DNA of 64,000 nucleotides from Takakia lepidozioides (GCA_030704615.1 CM060734.1:56624042-56688041), one strand, 5' to 3'; counted from the stretch's first letter, positions 23,884 through 37,435 are shown. Notes: generated by a model from the letters alone, not told the origin. A program made the numbers and translations.

Positions 23884-26800
23884 TCAACGCGTGGACCCAG
23901 GATTGCCTGCATTGTGCCAAAGTGTTTGCTGTGAGGATCTTGAGTCCTGAGCAAATTGAGGGTTCATGGTGGGCAAATGATGCCTTAGAGAGGGATCAGA
24001 ACTTTGCCACTGGCGAGTATTTGCTGGACTACTACTGGAGACAGATTGTTGGGGTACAGCTCTAGCCCACATTGGCACATTGTCTGCTATGTACCCTCCG
24101 GCTTTTACATCCTGGAACTCCCAATTCTGATGTCCTGGACCCCTTTCTGCATGATGCCAGCTAATATCTCCACCATAGGTCGTTTGAGATTGGTTAGACT
24201 GCACCGCACTTGGATGGAGATCAGCAGCATACATTGCGTGGGTAGGTGCATTAGGCCAAACCCCATTACCACTATGCATGAACTGATACTGTAGGACCCC
24301 TGTAGCTACATTGCTTACATCCACAACTTCAGAATTCCCACAACCTCCATTACTGGACCGCACATTAGGGTTCACAATGACTGGCAGTTTGCCTCTTGCG
24401 TATGGAGTTTTTTGTTGTTCAGATATTCTCTGCAAATGTCTGCTAACTGGAGACTGACCCACACCTCTAGCCCAGTTGGGAGGGGCAGCCCTCACTACAT
24501 TAGTGGGGGGTACCATAGATGGATGCTGTGAAGTGTGGCTCCCAGGCATTGGGACAGGGTTCCCTGATGGCAAAAGCGGAGTCCAGAGAGATGGTTCCCA
24601 GTTCGAGGTCGCACCTACTACCATTGGCTTTGTGTACATCTGCATCGTATGGTCTTGGTTACTCTCCATGAGGACAGACCTTACAGCCTGGTGACCCACT
24701 TCGACACTTGACATTGCAGGAACTGCCCCTCGGTGCTGCAGACACTGGGAAGGCTGCACAAACCAGGCACGCAACCACTGAGCACCCTTTCAACCGTGTA
24801 TGTCTACTATGCTCCCACATCAACCAGAACACCAACATCGCAGTCAACATCCAATGTTAGTATTCCCCAGTTTGAATTTCATTGCCTTGGTTTTCTTCTT
24901 TGCACCCTGTGATTTCTGGGAAATGCCTGAAAGTCCATCTGACACCAGTAGATCCAGAAGAATTTCCCTAGCCATCTTTCTGGATGATGGAACTAGCTAC
25001 TAGTGACTAACAGAATGCATTTACTACTCGCAGAATCAACAGTCATCCAGGCAGAGGGTATCTCCACATGCAGGGCTGCTAAATTCAAACAAACTAGTAA
25101 CCTTTGACCTTGTGTTCAACTGGCCGTACTTCGAATAGCAAGAGGCCTGGCAATGTACAGTTCCAACTTCAACAAAGTGCAACCTAAGGCTGGTTCGTAC
25201 TATGATTAAATCACAACAGTCAACTTGAAGGATAAAATTTTCCTGGTAGTAGACTTTGGTCAACATATGTTTCAAATATCTGGTTGCTGAGTTCAAATCT
25301 ATTCTCATTCCTTAAGGGCTTCCATTCTGGTACCTAACAGAAGGGCATCGCGAGGCTATGTTAAAGTTGGAACTGAAAATTGAGTCCTCCAGATGTCTAA
25401 TTCGGTCAAAGTCTATCCAAAAAGTAACTTAGTAGAGATATACCATAATATGGCAGAGCCCACAGTCAGCAGCAGGCAATTCTTACACTGATTTCACAAG
25501 CAGAGTCTAAAATCAGATACCTGGAAGCCTATGCAAAGGATGTGGTATTCAAAGAAGGAAACAGCCATCACTTGCATGATTAAGCTCCCTGTGTGTCCTC
25601 ATGCTACCAAATTTAACTAGTGGCAATCAACCGTACTCACCATCATAGGGTGGTTCAGAAAAATGTGAAGAAGCAACTTGCCTAGATATGAAAAGGACTA
25701 TACCAGGCCAAAGCAAGCAAGATATTTTGCACACAACGTTGTATAAAATCCAAATGACAGCAAGCAGACACTTTCAAGTCGCAGCAGAACCAATCTAGCC
25801 ACAAAATCAAACAACAAACATTGAGATTGACCACCTGATCCATGAGTGGCAGATGCTGTTGTCCAGTCAGGCTAGGGCCGGTGGCTGTGTTATTCAAGGC
25901 TCCCAATCTGCCCTGTGCGGTGTCCCCTGACCCCAAAACATTGGAAGCCATTGACTGGAAATCATTGCTTCTTTCGTTTATGAATCCCAGGCTTGCAGAA
26001 TGACTGTCATGGTTGCCATTAGTACTGTGCTGTGAGGTAAGCTGGGAAACGAGAGCTGGATTGCTAAGTAGTAGTGCCAGTAAGGTGGGGTCATGGCTAG
26101 CCAGAGTGTTATGCATCACAGCAGGAAAGTCCTCGCGTGCCGACTCCATTCCTGCATTGCTTGGGTATTGTGGTTTGAAGCCTTCTATTACAGAAACCTC
26201 GGCATTTGAAACTTGGGCTCGCTCTGCCAGGACATCAAGACTTTGAAAGCTTTGTTTGATCTGGCTGTTTTCGGTAGCATGAACCGACTCACTTGGAATC
26301 TCCAGAGTAAGAGAGTCATCATAGCTGGGCTCTTCCTCCCAGAGATCTTTTGGATCGGCTGGAATCAAATCCAAACTAGGATACAGGGCTTCTTCCTCGC
26401 GCTTCACACGAAGAGCCTGGACTTCTTTCTCCTTGCTCGCTTCTCCTGCAGCTACACTCCAACTAGCCAACTGCCTCACCACTGCAAGAAAACCAAGATT
26501 ACTTGTCAACCCACAACTTGAAGACACATTCAGAGAACATTCCCAGACAACTACCAGAGCTAGGATCCTTATCCCATATATCAAAGCAAGAGCCTAGAAT
26601 GTAAAGAAAGATGAAAATCATCCAAGGTAAAGAAGAGACTTCCAAGATGACCCCCTATCACAGGAAAGGACAGCATCCATGCCAGTGAAACAACCTAGTA
26701 AGTCACCTGCAGATGTTACAGATGGTCAACAGCATGGAATCAAAATACTATCCTATATTTCACCTTGGATTGAGCAAGAAATCTCTGAATACACCCGAAG

Positions 26801-29800
26801 ATAAAAAAGAAACACCAAAAGAGGAGGGGAGGAGGATTTGCAAGCCAGGTGATAAACACGACTTCCCATTTGAACCATGTAGCCTAATAAACTCATGCTC
26901 AAAACCACAAATTTACAAGTCAAAGGTGTCTCAACTGTACTCATCCACACAGACGTGTAGGAAATCATGCTCCTATCTGCCTACCCACAAACCATGGACG
27001 AAAACCTATGGGCTCTTGCACATATGCAGAAACGTAGTTACAACCAATACACCATCCTATAAGTGTCAGATCACCAACATAATCATGCATTGCAGTAGCT
27101 GCTACACCGGCACATTGACACGACCACATCTCCAGACTGGATGTGGATAACTACATCAATGCATGTGCATAAACAAAGGCATATGTTTGTACAGGCATCC
27201 TCATACTGCACCCTTTCCTTTCCCTCGCTCCCATCACCGTACTACCACCAGCAACCCCCTGTCACCTCTTACAAATGTACTGTGAAAACTCAGATCCAAT
27301 GTCTGCTAGCACTCGAGAGGCAGAAAGACTTTTGTCAGATTTTTAACATACAAAGACACTTGTGAGGAGACCAAACCCTCAATATGAGTTCTGTAGGTTT
27401 CGGAAGATCATCGTCTTAGAGAACAAAATACCTGGAGGGACCATCCACGAAGTGATGGATGCCTTACTGGGTGCAACGGGATCTCGAGTGATCACTTTGC
27501 CTAGAGGAGCACTTGTATTTGCAAATCCAAAATGGTTGACTTCCACAGTTTCATTCAGAGCGCCTCTCTCATACAAACCCTTCCCACCCTCTTCAGCCAC
27601 ATCCTTTTGATCAGAGAACCTTGCATTACTATCTTCTACAATGACAATTGGTGATAATGGTTGTTTGCCTCCGATATCAGAAATTGAACTATGTGAAGCC
27701 CTGGTATCCCCAACTTGAACACAAACTGCCACTTCCACAAGCTTTGCATCTCCTGCTTGCAGTGGAATAGATGTTCCCATACTAACAACTGGAACAGACT
27801 GCCGGGAAGAGGACTGGGCCTCGCCAACCTGCCTTAATTGAAGTCTATCCAAAGACTGTGATTCAAACCCATGTCCTGGAGAATATCTATCACCAACTGT
27901 GCTTGCGCCGAATCTCTCCAAAGACCAACCATCGCCAACTGGTAAAGGCTTTCCTCGACTTTGTGTAGGTTCTGCATGGTTGTGGGACTTGGCCCCACCT
28001 CCACCAGAGCTAGGCATCTGAAGGAGGCGGGCACGCATTTTAGCTTTTCGAATCTCATCAGCAGAGAGGGGTCGGGAAGCCTTGTCTGCTGTTACAACTG
28101 TCCGTCGCCCGGCAGAATGTGAATGGCGACTTCCAGCCCCATTGTCTTCTACAGGTAGCACCTTTCGGCGCCCCTTCGCTTCTGTAGGTTGTGCACAGTC
28201 AAGTGATTCCAGCCTTTGACCCAAAAGCTTACAAACACAAACAGAAGATAGGCAATAAGCTTTAAAACGATGGCTGCAGAGGGGGGTTAAGTTGTATTCT
28301 GCAACTTGATGAGTCAAATCAGAAACAAAGAAACGTAAATTCTGCAGAGGCAACGTCATTGAATAAGGATACGATCAGCAAGAAGCTGTTTTCTTGACAC
28401 TGAGATTACGGTGCCAGCTCCTTCTGACGGAGTATTGGGTCCCCTGCAAATACCATAGAGCAAACCAAAAACTACAGATTAAATGCAAAATAGAAACCAT
28501 TCTGAACAACAGGAGGTAAGACTCCAAGGCATTCACTCCTTTCCAAACTATAGTAATTCATTCTCTGAAATCAGGCAGCAGATGAACATCTCAGTCACCC
28601 ACAGGGACATATGATAACTACCTCGTGTCTGGCACTGGTGAGGCTGGAGAAATGTGACTGGAAGAAGATCGACCCTCCAGAGCTTTCTGTGACATACCCT
28701 GCAAGAGGTGACAGTAAAGAGAATTCATATCCAGGTGAAGCACATGCAGAAAACTATGACAGAATGTAGTCATGAGACGTTGTTTACTTCAGTTAAGGAC
28801 TAGCAAACAAGAGTACATTGCTTTACCTTTGTCTGACTTGTGACCACCTTATCCAACACTAAATGCCCTGAATCACTTGAGGCAACCATCTTTTCAAGCT
28901 GCGGCTCCTCTTCTGTCCAGACAAACACACACAGAATGAGAAGTTCCTGTATCACCAAGTTTCCTGTTTCCAGAAATGTGTGCAGAAATAAATAGCAGAT
29001 GGTGTATTTCCATCGACAGCCACAGCCTCTTTGCATTCTACACTTGAAATGAGTGCATTGATACTCACATGAGACAGCCACGAAATTATGGTTGGCAACC
29101 CTCCCTCCTACAAATGTGGCCTTTCAAACAACAGTTTTGAATAGTACCTTTTTCTGCAAGTATCTAGTGTAAGGAGGAGCTGTATAGAGTGAATAGAGAC
29201 CATTGGCCAAAACTGGAAAACTTCATCAACTTACTAAGGTGCATATAGAACTGCTGGTTGAACAATCCTGCTAATTCAGTATAGTGCTGTGAAGTGTACA
29301 TCAATCTGTAAAAGCAACATTCAGAACCAGGTAATGCACAGGAAACTCACACACCTGTCTTTATTTTCTTCCTCTCGTGCTCATATCCAGTCACCACCAC
29401 TGCAGCATCTCTGTACATCCAAACAAGCATGTAGAGTTAGGCCAGCATGAAATTAGACAGTCTCCAGCAAAGAGGATGTATAAAGTAAGAGTCTCTACAG
29501 ACCAATCCCACTGGAACCATGACAACCTGAAGCTTTAAGCAGATTCCAACTCTGTGTTGCTAAGAAAATCCTTACAACATGCACTGTAATAGCGTGAGAA
29601 GAGCTAGAATTAGTTTACTGAGAAAACATTGCCAACATAACCAGTACAGTCATGGACAGCACTGGCTACGCACAGCCATGCCATCCAGAACACTCACCTG
29701 AGTCTTTTCTGAAGGCCCTGTGGGGAACTCAAAGAATCTGCACAAGCGGAATATAAAGCATCATTGTCAATTTCATTTAGGGGAATAATAGCCATAAAGA

Positions 29801-32800
29801 CTGCATGCTGAGACACAGATCCCCAGGAGCAAAACCACCCTCCATCATAGACCATGGCCATAAGATACATTTGTTAGAACACCATGTGTGGATAGGAATT
29901 CAAGGATACAGAAGTTATACTATTTTCTGACTGGAAGACACCTCAGGAGGATCAGCAAGGCCAACTATCTGAACCTTAACGTTCTCACAGTAAGCAAGGA
30001 AACCATACACTTGACTTCCAGAGCCAGATCAGGTTGGCTGCTGCATGCATTCCTTGACTCCCAAAAATCATCATATTGACCATGGGTGGAAGAAACTACT
30101 TATTCATTGCACTAACTCCATCTGCATAGGCGGGATTATAATAGGGACAGATCAGGCGCCCCAATGGAACTAAATATTGGGGAGCCTGCAAGAGGTTCTC
30201 ATGGCAGCAAGCCCCGGAGCGGTGCTCTATTTTGAGAAGCAGTTAGAGCCCATACAGTGGCATTTGGATGTCATAACGACTCAGATGTTCCTACCACAAA
30301 AGAGTGAGGTCCACTATACAACACCTTTAGAAATTGTGGCAGAACCGGAAGAGCCAACAGACCTCCATCCATCAGCCTTGCCCATGAGAAGCTTGCTCCA
30401 CTTCGACATCAGGAGACGTGCACAACTAGCGATATCTGGTATCCCCAAACATGAGATCGTAACCAAGCTACCAGCAATGCAGGATGTTCTAAAAAACACT
30501 ACCCCATCATTTATCAAAGGCAGTAATGAGAATATACATTAACTCAAAACATGACAAGCTCACCAGGCATGCAATAAAAGCGAAGCTTGTTCACAGGCTG
30601 CAACAAAACAGCCATCTGGAGGGGCACTGCATGGCTCATGGGCAAATGAGATAAAACCTGCACAATTGCTGTATCCATCAGTATAACCAGCAATGTCACA
30701 GATATACCCACGACAGCCTAAGGCCTAAAAAGTAATTGAATGACACCTTAGGACTCATGTGAAACCGTGGGAAGCCCTTTGGTACCCACAAACGCATGAG
30801 CTTCAGTGCTCAAAGACATCTTGCAGTTGCTAAGAAATGCAGCATTTGCAGACTAAGGTATTCTCAGGAGAACTAGATAGATGGGTCATATCATACCTTC
30901 AACAACTGGCGAAGAAGGCTGGTCTGCTCCTCAGCAGCAGCTGGAGCCAGCCAACCCTGCAGTACCTTTAAACCCCCTTTTTCCAGAAACCTGCAGATTC
31001 TCCATCAGTAGAGAAAGAATGTACACACTTAGTTTATGCTTAAAATTTAAGATTAGTAACCACACAAATGAGACGGAGTCAACAACCTACAATGGTTTGC
31101 AAGCACAGCCTTCCTAACTGATGACTGTGCCTTCAGACCAGCTGTTGATTTGCTGATCCCTATGGCAAGAATGCTAAATGTTGGAGCCTGCAGAAAATCG
31201 GCCTTCTCATTCAAGAGCTACTTCCATGGTGGTTCCAGGATTCAAGCAAGAGACCACCATGAAGTAAGTTCTTATGAAACAACAAAGCGTGAGATCCGCA
31301 AACAGTAACCACGCCACTCACGAAGTTCCCCCCCACAACCCTTTCCTCAAATGCTGCCAAATGAGACAATGAACAGCAGTTTCAAGGCCCGTGTGTTCTA
31401 TCCATTCATACCCATGTGTTTAAGATTGCAGAAAATATGCAAGGTGAGATACACGAAGGCGCAATCACAAAATACATTGCCAATTTTCACTACTTTCTGG
31501 AAATCTACAAAAGACAAGGCAATCGATTGATGAGGAAACAAGCTCGTATTGGTTGGTTTGTTTCACCATACGAATCCTATGACTGGTCATACACGCGTAG
31601 CGCAGAAGGCTAGCTTCACAGGGGATTCTTAGACTATGGGCTCACAAAATTCGATTTTGAGACACTCTACCTAGTTACCCCATCTGCCATTTGGACATCA
31701 CAGCCATGCTTGTATGGTCAACAACTTGACACTACACCAAGTGTACTTGTTTGACATCTGAGGCTGTGTGTGAACCACAATTGTACATTACATTTGTAAC
31801 TTCAAGGCTGGTCAAACAGATTGTACTCATAAGACGTTGTTTGCCATAGCCTTGTGGCCATTGACCCCGCGCCCAGTTTGAGCGGGAACAAAAGGGACAG
31901 AACCTACCTCTGTCAGGGGCTGACGTTGGTAGTAAGACTTACCTCCATATAAAGAATTAATCCGGGTTTTCCAGATATCCTCTAGAAATCCCTTCACACA
32001 AGCATCAATCTGCTGTGTGTGATTTGCCCAAAAACTAGGCCTCAGGAGGGCCTGGGCTTTTGGCTCAGCCTCGAGACTTTCAAAGTTGGTAAACAGGGGT
32101 ACAGGCACAATTCCCTTAATAGATTTGAAGAGAGCGTCTCTTTGGTGAGAGAACCCCGGACAGTGTATCAGAAAATGAATACTGTCTTCAGATTGCCCAC
32201 ACAACGGGCAATTGCACTCTCCCTTTCCTCTCTGCTTCTGTTTGCTGTTCAAAGGTAGGCTTCCTGCCCTGAGTTTAAATTTCAGTCTAGTGCCGAGAGT
32301 GGGTAGACCCTTGAGGTCATCCAAGATGTCCTCCCCCATGTCACAGACTGGAAACAAGTTCAGGGAAGTTTTCTGCCTAACTTCATTTTCATCAGACAAT
32401 CTCATGGCAACAGACATGGCTGAGGACACTACAGCCTCTAAGTCAGATTTATCCAGCAGGGTCAAGACTTGCGGATCCAGGTCCAGGTCCTTGAGGATCT
32501 CTTCTACTCTCTTCTGCCAGGACTTAGCCTGTTTGACAGGGCGGTCCTGTTTCCAAGATATAGAGTCAATTAATTTAGGATATCTGGTGTTGGGCATATG
32601 TTGCAGCTGACCCCACCATCTGACCTTGAATTCATCTCGTCGGGAGCTTAAGGACGGAATGCCAAACTCACCCCGAACAGCCACATTGGCTGTTTTGGAG
32701 CATGCTGACATACACTCCTTAAGCACCCCCACTTGAATGGATTCTAGAGACTTAGCCTGGTTGGAGTTATCAACCCATATAGCAGATCCGTACTCCAAGG

Positions 32801-35189
32801 CAGGTCTAATAACGCGACAAAGCATGGTTTTCTTAACCTCAGAGTTGAGCTGGTCAAACAGAAACTACATGCAACCATTCCTAAGAAGTCCTCTTACCGT
32901 CGTAAGACCAATCCAGGTTCCGTTTGAACAATAACTTGTAGAAGCTGTGCCTGCCGAGTGAAACTAGATGCACGCCACATCAACTCCAGTAGCATTTCTA
33001 CTGACTCCACGCCAGTAAGCTTTTCAAGGCCAATGTCATTCCCGCATGATACATGCACTGTTGAAAGGTGCTGGGATTGCTCCTCTGCATTTGTCACCCT
33101 GTCCCTCCCTGCTTCATCAAGGGATTGGTGTACCAAAGTCCGCACACGCGACCGTTGTGTAGCAAAAAATTCCCTGACCTACATGAGAACAGAAATACAA
33201 CTGCTTCACTTAGGGTGAGCAAACAATCAAATTGGCTGCAAATCCATATTTATCATAGCTCCAAACAATCTTAGGGCAGACAGACCGTGCACGAGTGAAA
33301 TGAACCATGACGTACAATATACAACTTTTGCAGCACTGACCTGTGAAAGTGTAGCACCAGAAAACACGCTAATATCGCGGGCCTCTTTTTTGGTAATAGT
33401 GTCTTTGACAGCAAACACAGAATGCAAGCACTTCAGAGCTTCTGGAGTGAGAACGTTTCCCGATCTCTTCCCTGCAAGCAGTCACCTCTCACAAATCATA
33501 ACAGACAAGTTGGACCCATGGACGAAGTCACACTCTGTGGTTCTTTGGCTGCCGCATTCTTCTTATCTGTTTGCGTGTAGACATGTTCTAGCTGCCAGGA
33601 ATGCGCCACATCTCTGTGAACCGGAAGCTAAGCCCAGACAGACATCAACAACCCTAAAAGCAATTGTACAGATAAATCCTACCTCCTTTGTTTCCAAGTA
33701 CAGTTGATACCTGCCACAGCAAAAGCACAATGTATTAGGGCTCTCTGTACACACAGTCATACTGCCTTGTCAACAGACTGATGATACATCCCAAGAAATC
33801 TAAGTCAAGATGGATAACAAATAATCAGAGGACAACCATCCACCAGCAGGTGCCTTAAGCAAGCACTTCAAAGCCACCCTTGATAAGAAAGTTAGAAGGT
33901 TCGCAACCCAACTATACTTGCTCTTGCATCCCTGATGGCTATGTGGGCCAGTATAAATGGAGAGAAAATGAACTTACAATGATAGTCTCACATCCTATAT
34001 ACCCTCAAAATTTCAGTAACAGAGACCAGACTGCAGGAGAACTATTTGGTAATCAGAGGGGAAGCTTGTGGGCTCCACATGCAGGAAATATTTGCACATT
34101 AACAGAGCTCCTCCGTCTCGAACATAATTCTCCACATGACATCTTACAGTTCCGTTCCAATGGTGGTCTCGACTATGTCTACAGTCAATACTAAGTTTAA
34201 CCGGGAAGCTTAAAGGAATCATTTACACGCAGGCCTTATTTGAACATGTGGCATCAAACATAGAAATCTGCTTCCTATGCTTATTTAAGAGTTCATAAGA
34301 GACAACATAGGTTCACCCACGTGAGCACAACAATCTACTATGGTATAGCTTGCCGGTCAGAGTCTCCAAGGTACATCATCCCCTTCTGCTGTCGAGATTG
34401 GATGCGACCGAATTGTATTCAGAATTTAGACATAAAGCAGGAAACATATACCATTTCTTGACTCAGAGGATTGATGCCTGTGCGCCGACACTGAATCGTC
34501 ACAACACGTCGAAGCTCCTCAATCTGAAAATGCACCACCTTCCTCTGTGCGTCAATCATGCTCTCCAATGCTCCCGCCTCCTCCACTTTCCCCTCCTCAC
34601 TCGCTCCTTCGAGCGTAACCCCCTTGATTTCATCTTCGGTGAGACTTGTTGCTTTTGCTGGTCTCACATTCTCCCAAGACATGTTTCTTTCACAAACAAA
34701 AGACATAGAGGGGCTATGGCCTCCAGTCAGGCCAGTGGATGGGTAAGCAGTTGGGGAAAAATCCGTTGCCGTAGGCAATGCGGCAGAAGATGGCAGACAT
34801 CCGGCCACGTCATTTGTATTTGCAAGAGCAGAGGAAATAGGGAAAGGAGGAGAAACAGGAATAGAACAAGGCTCATCTTGATGAGGATTGCCATCGGACG
34901 CTAAGGTTGTAGCATCGCCTGCAGCCTGAAACATGTTCGGAGGCAGTAAACATGAGGCAGACGAGTCTCTGAATGCCCCAAAAACATCAACACAACCAGA
35001 AACCCCTGATGACGAAGAAGGCGAGGGAGACAACAATCCAGGAAATCCCTCCATGCTCGTGAAACCGACGGAAGTGGAAGTCCCAGAAAATGCAGCAGAA
35101 TCGACTCTACCAGTAGCGGGTGACGACGAAGCATCAACGAGGAGCGCATTCAATCGCTCCACCATCTCTGGTACGGCTGCCTCCCTCAT
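23884..35189 (-). CDS. LD: LUMINIDEPENDENS-type homeodomain protein
   Basis: Nuclear homeodomain regulator related to Arabidopsis LD, an autonomous flowering-pathway gene; its role in a seed-free plant is unknown. Exons joined (minus): 35189-34452, 33710-33683, 33471-33341, 33178-32898, 30990-30897, 30657-30564, 29737-29698, 29410-29355, 28912-28827, 28698-28622, 28443-28373, about 28259-27432, 26481-25835 and 24753-23884, giving roughly 1,345 residues (Arabidopsis about 950). The 11/12 junction is not secure. Diagnostic stretches are FQIEELRRVVTIQCRRTGIN and NPLSQEM (exon 1), a homeodomain (exons 3-4, FAVKDTITKKEARDISVFSG, VREFFATQRSRVR), a TFIIS-N-like helical region (exons 4-6, AAAEEQTSLL), SRPLSADEIRKAKMRARLL (exon 12), and PSYDDSLTLEIPSES and LLALLLSNPALVSQLTS (exon 13). 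Exon 2 is a 28-nt microexon. Intron 4 carries a LINE. The serine-rich N-terminal extension is low complexity. Confidence 0.92.
30177..30542 (+). other. Unrecognised 121-codon open frame antisense in LD intron 6
   Basis: Plus-strand frame from ATG to a stop, lying inside LD intron 6 on the other strand. The composition looks protein-like (LYFEKQLEPIQWHLDVITTQ), but I recognise no domain. It could be a captured gene piece, a transposon relic or chance. Confidence 0.25.
31821..32848 (-). mobile_element. 5'-truncated LINE insertion in LD intron 4, with target-site duplication
   Basis: The best-preserved LINE copy in the window. A 332-codon frame (32825-31827) is still open. It covers the end of the reverse-transcriptase domain (MLCRVIRPALEYGSAIW), the connecting region, a zinc knuckle (CNCPLCGQSEDSIHFLIHC) and the C-terminal [34 protein letters not shown] flanks it on both sides (31807-31820 and 32849-32862), a target-site duplication of 13-14 bases. 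The endonuclease and catalytic RT core are absent, so it is a dead-on-arrival copy. Same strand as LD. Confidence 0.92.
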
Positions 35190-35404
35190 TGTGGTTTGAT
35201 GGCTATCTATCTCACACGGTACAGTTGCGTCCAGAGAAGAAGATTACAATGTTTCTGGACGACAATGAGAGGTAGGATCCCGCAAGGATGGAGTGCCGAG
35301 ATGGCAGGCACGGTCCTCCATACCCCACATGAAGATCACGCTCGCTGCACCTCCACGACCCCCCTCTCTGCCATGCTCCACAGCATATGCAAGGCGATAA
35401 AGGC

Positions 35405-35426
35405 TCTCGGTTAGGGTTAGGGTATT
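35405..35426. promoter_or_regulatory. Telo-box-like element upstream of LD
   Basis: Two TTAGGG units (GGTTAGGGTTAGGGTA) about 220 bases upstream of the LD start codon. Telo-boxes of this type are common near transcription starts of plant housekeeping genes. Function here is inferred only from sequence and position. Confidence 0.4.
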
Positions 35427-35819
35427 AACCCTCCATCCAAACGGGTCGCTGGTTAGTTTTAAACCCACCCCCGGTTAACTCTGATCAGCAAATGATCCCC
35501 TCAACAGATTCTTCACAGATTCATTCAAGAGCTTTTTTTCTGTTAGCTGTTGTAGAGACGTTCCTGCTGCCACATTGGCAGTAGGATGTGACATCCACTA
35601 CAAACAACACACTACAAACAACATGAAGATACGAATTTGAGACAACCAATTCTATTGGAGTTGCAAATTGCTTTTTCTAGATTGGCAAGGGGGAGTAGTT
35701 TGGAGATGGTACGAGGAGTGTCCGGTGCCGAAGAAATTACAACATCTATCATGGTGAGGGAGTTTTGCACGGTGGCGAAGGAAACCTTCTGACTAGTTTG
35801 CAGGGCGTGCAACAACTTA

Positions 35820-36990
35820 TATGGGTGGACAATGGCAGGGGAGTTTGAGGGCAGGCATTGAAATCTATTCATCAAACTCTTGGCATCGTGTTATCTCTCT
35901 AGGATCTTCACCAATAGACTTCAGACCTTCTGGAGGTAATGGGCACATACCACCTCGGAAGTGGGTTGTGGGTTCAATCCACTCATTGGTGTCACAAAGG
36001 TGTCCACCTTTGGGGGGAAGCCAATGATCATAGTTTACGCAAGGATTTGGGGTGACTTTGACAAGTAGGGTTGGGTTGTTTGCTGGAAGAACTTCACGCC
36101 GTCAGTGTCAGCTGCTAGCGGCAAGGCTAAGGATGTATTCATGATTGTACACAAGCAGGGATAGCTGAAGGACCAGGGATAGAGGTCCAGATTCATCCAA
36201 GAGGGCCGGATTTCAAACAAATTTAGGGTCTGATTCCCTGTGGATCAGTAGCTACAAGTGGGTAGATGGTCAACTGGAAACAGCAGTGGCAGCAGCACAA
36301 TTGGTAGAACAAGGCACTACTAATGAAGGTACCTTCTTCAACACATCTCCCCCTGTTTTTCCCTGCTATCAGAGTCGTCCCTACATTTTCATGTTGAATT
36401 CTGCAAGTTAGCTTGTTGGTGGATCGATGGTGGGAGAGTTAGCTTGGTCTTAACAGGCCGCGTTTCAATCTCTACTTGTTTTGCCGCAGCAGCATCGACA
36501 CAATTGATAAAATCAGGCACTGCTAATGAAGGCACCTTTTTCAACACATTTCACCCTGTTTTTCCCTCTTCTCAGAATCGGTTAGCTGGTTGAGTGACCC
36601 TTTGATAGTTTGGAGTGACTTTGACATGATACTGCCAGTGTTCCATGTGAATTCTGCAAGTTAGCTGGTTGAGTGAATCTAGTTTGGAGTGACTTTACAT
36701 GATACTGCCAATGTGACAACATGAAAGTATCAGGTAACAGAGATGAGGAGAAGCTGTGGAATGAATACTTTTCTGACCCCAGTCAACGGTGAGACAACCG
36801 AGGCAAAAATGTGTATGTCGTCAATTACCAGATGTCATTATGAATACTTCCTTGGTGGACATGTATGCCAAATGTAGGTGCATCGAGGATGTAAATGAGT
36901 GTTCAACACTATGGCTGAATGAGATGTGGTGTCGTGGAGTGCGATGCTTGCAGCCACCGCGCTACCTGTCACAAGACAACTCCCAAACCT
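35820..36990 (+). pseudogene. OSB-PDF / PPR gene relic
   Basis: Degenerate copy of the same composite seen at 14.5-15.5 and 53-56 kb. It has sequence like GPDFK..T.DSLWI.SY (about 36200-36260), the alanine-rich AAAQL segment (about 36280-36310), and the intron-like block with AATGAAGGTACCTTCTTCAA repeated twice (about 36325 and 36520). A PDF half-motif follows (DEEKLWNEYFSDPSQ, about 36745-36790), then a PPR fragment, [17 protein letters not shown] (about 36842-36890). Several stops; no intact frame. Confidence 0.6.
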
Positions 36991-36999
36991 CCAGTCCTT

Positions 37000-37430
37000 G
37001 ACTGTCAAAATGGGGTAAGGGTTCCCTACCTGCAATTTTCCATTTTGCACACATCAAGTTTGTGTAATGGTGCTTAGACATTCTTAGCGATGTTAGTTTG
37101 TTTCACATATGTCAATGTTGATGTTGCTATATTGCCTGAAAGCTTGCTCATGTATCTTCTGTCGTTTTCGGGCTGGATGGCAGTTGAAGGTGGGTGACCA
37201 AATCCGGCCAAGCCAGTGTATGCATCTTCTGCTCAGGCATTTGGAAGTCTACTAAGACTTTGCAACTTTGTGCATTTTTGTAGCAAAGAATTAGATTATG
37301 GAACGGATCTCTGAACATTAAGTCACGTTGTATTTGAATCGATGTTCCAATTTTATATGTGCTTTCATGTTTCAATGGTGTTTTTGTATGCTTTCAATGG
37401 TGCTTTCGTGTTTGAATGCTACGGTCGTGT
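37000..37430. other. Spacer without recognisable features
   Basis: No convincing open frame or repeat seen apart from short low-complexity T-rich segments. Confidence 0.45.
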
Positions 37431-37435
37431 ACACG

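Noticed and set aside
24004-24694. Plus-strand open frames opposite the last LD exon
   Set aside because: They are antisense shadows of the LD C-terminal exon, which has clear homology and splice sites.
35596-35622. CACTACAAACAAC pair as left end of the transposon ending at 38093
   Set aside because: Only eight terminal bases match, the 3-bp flanks differ, and subterminal motifs are not shared; kept only as a weak candidate.
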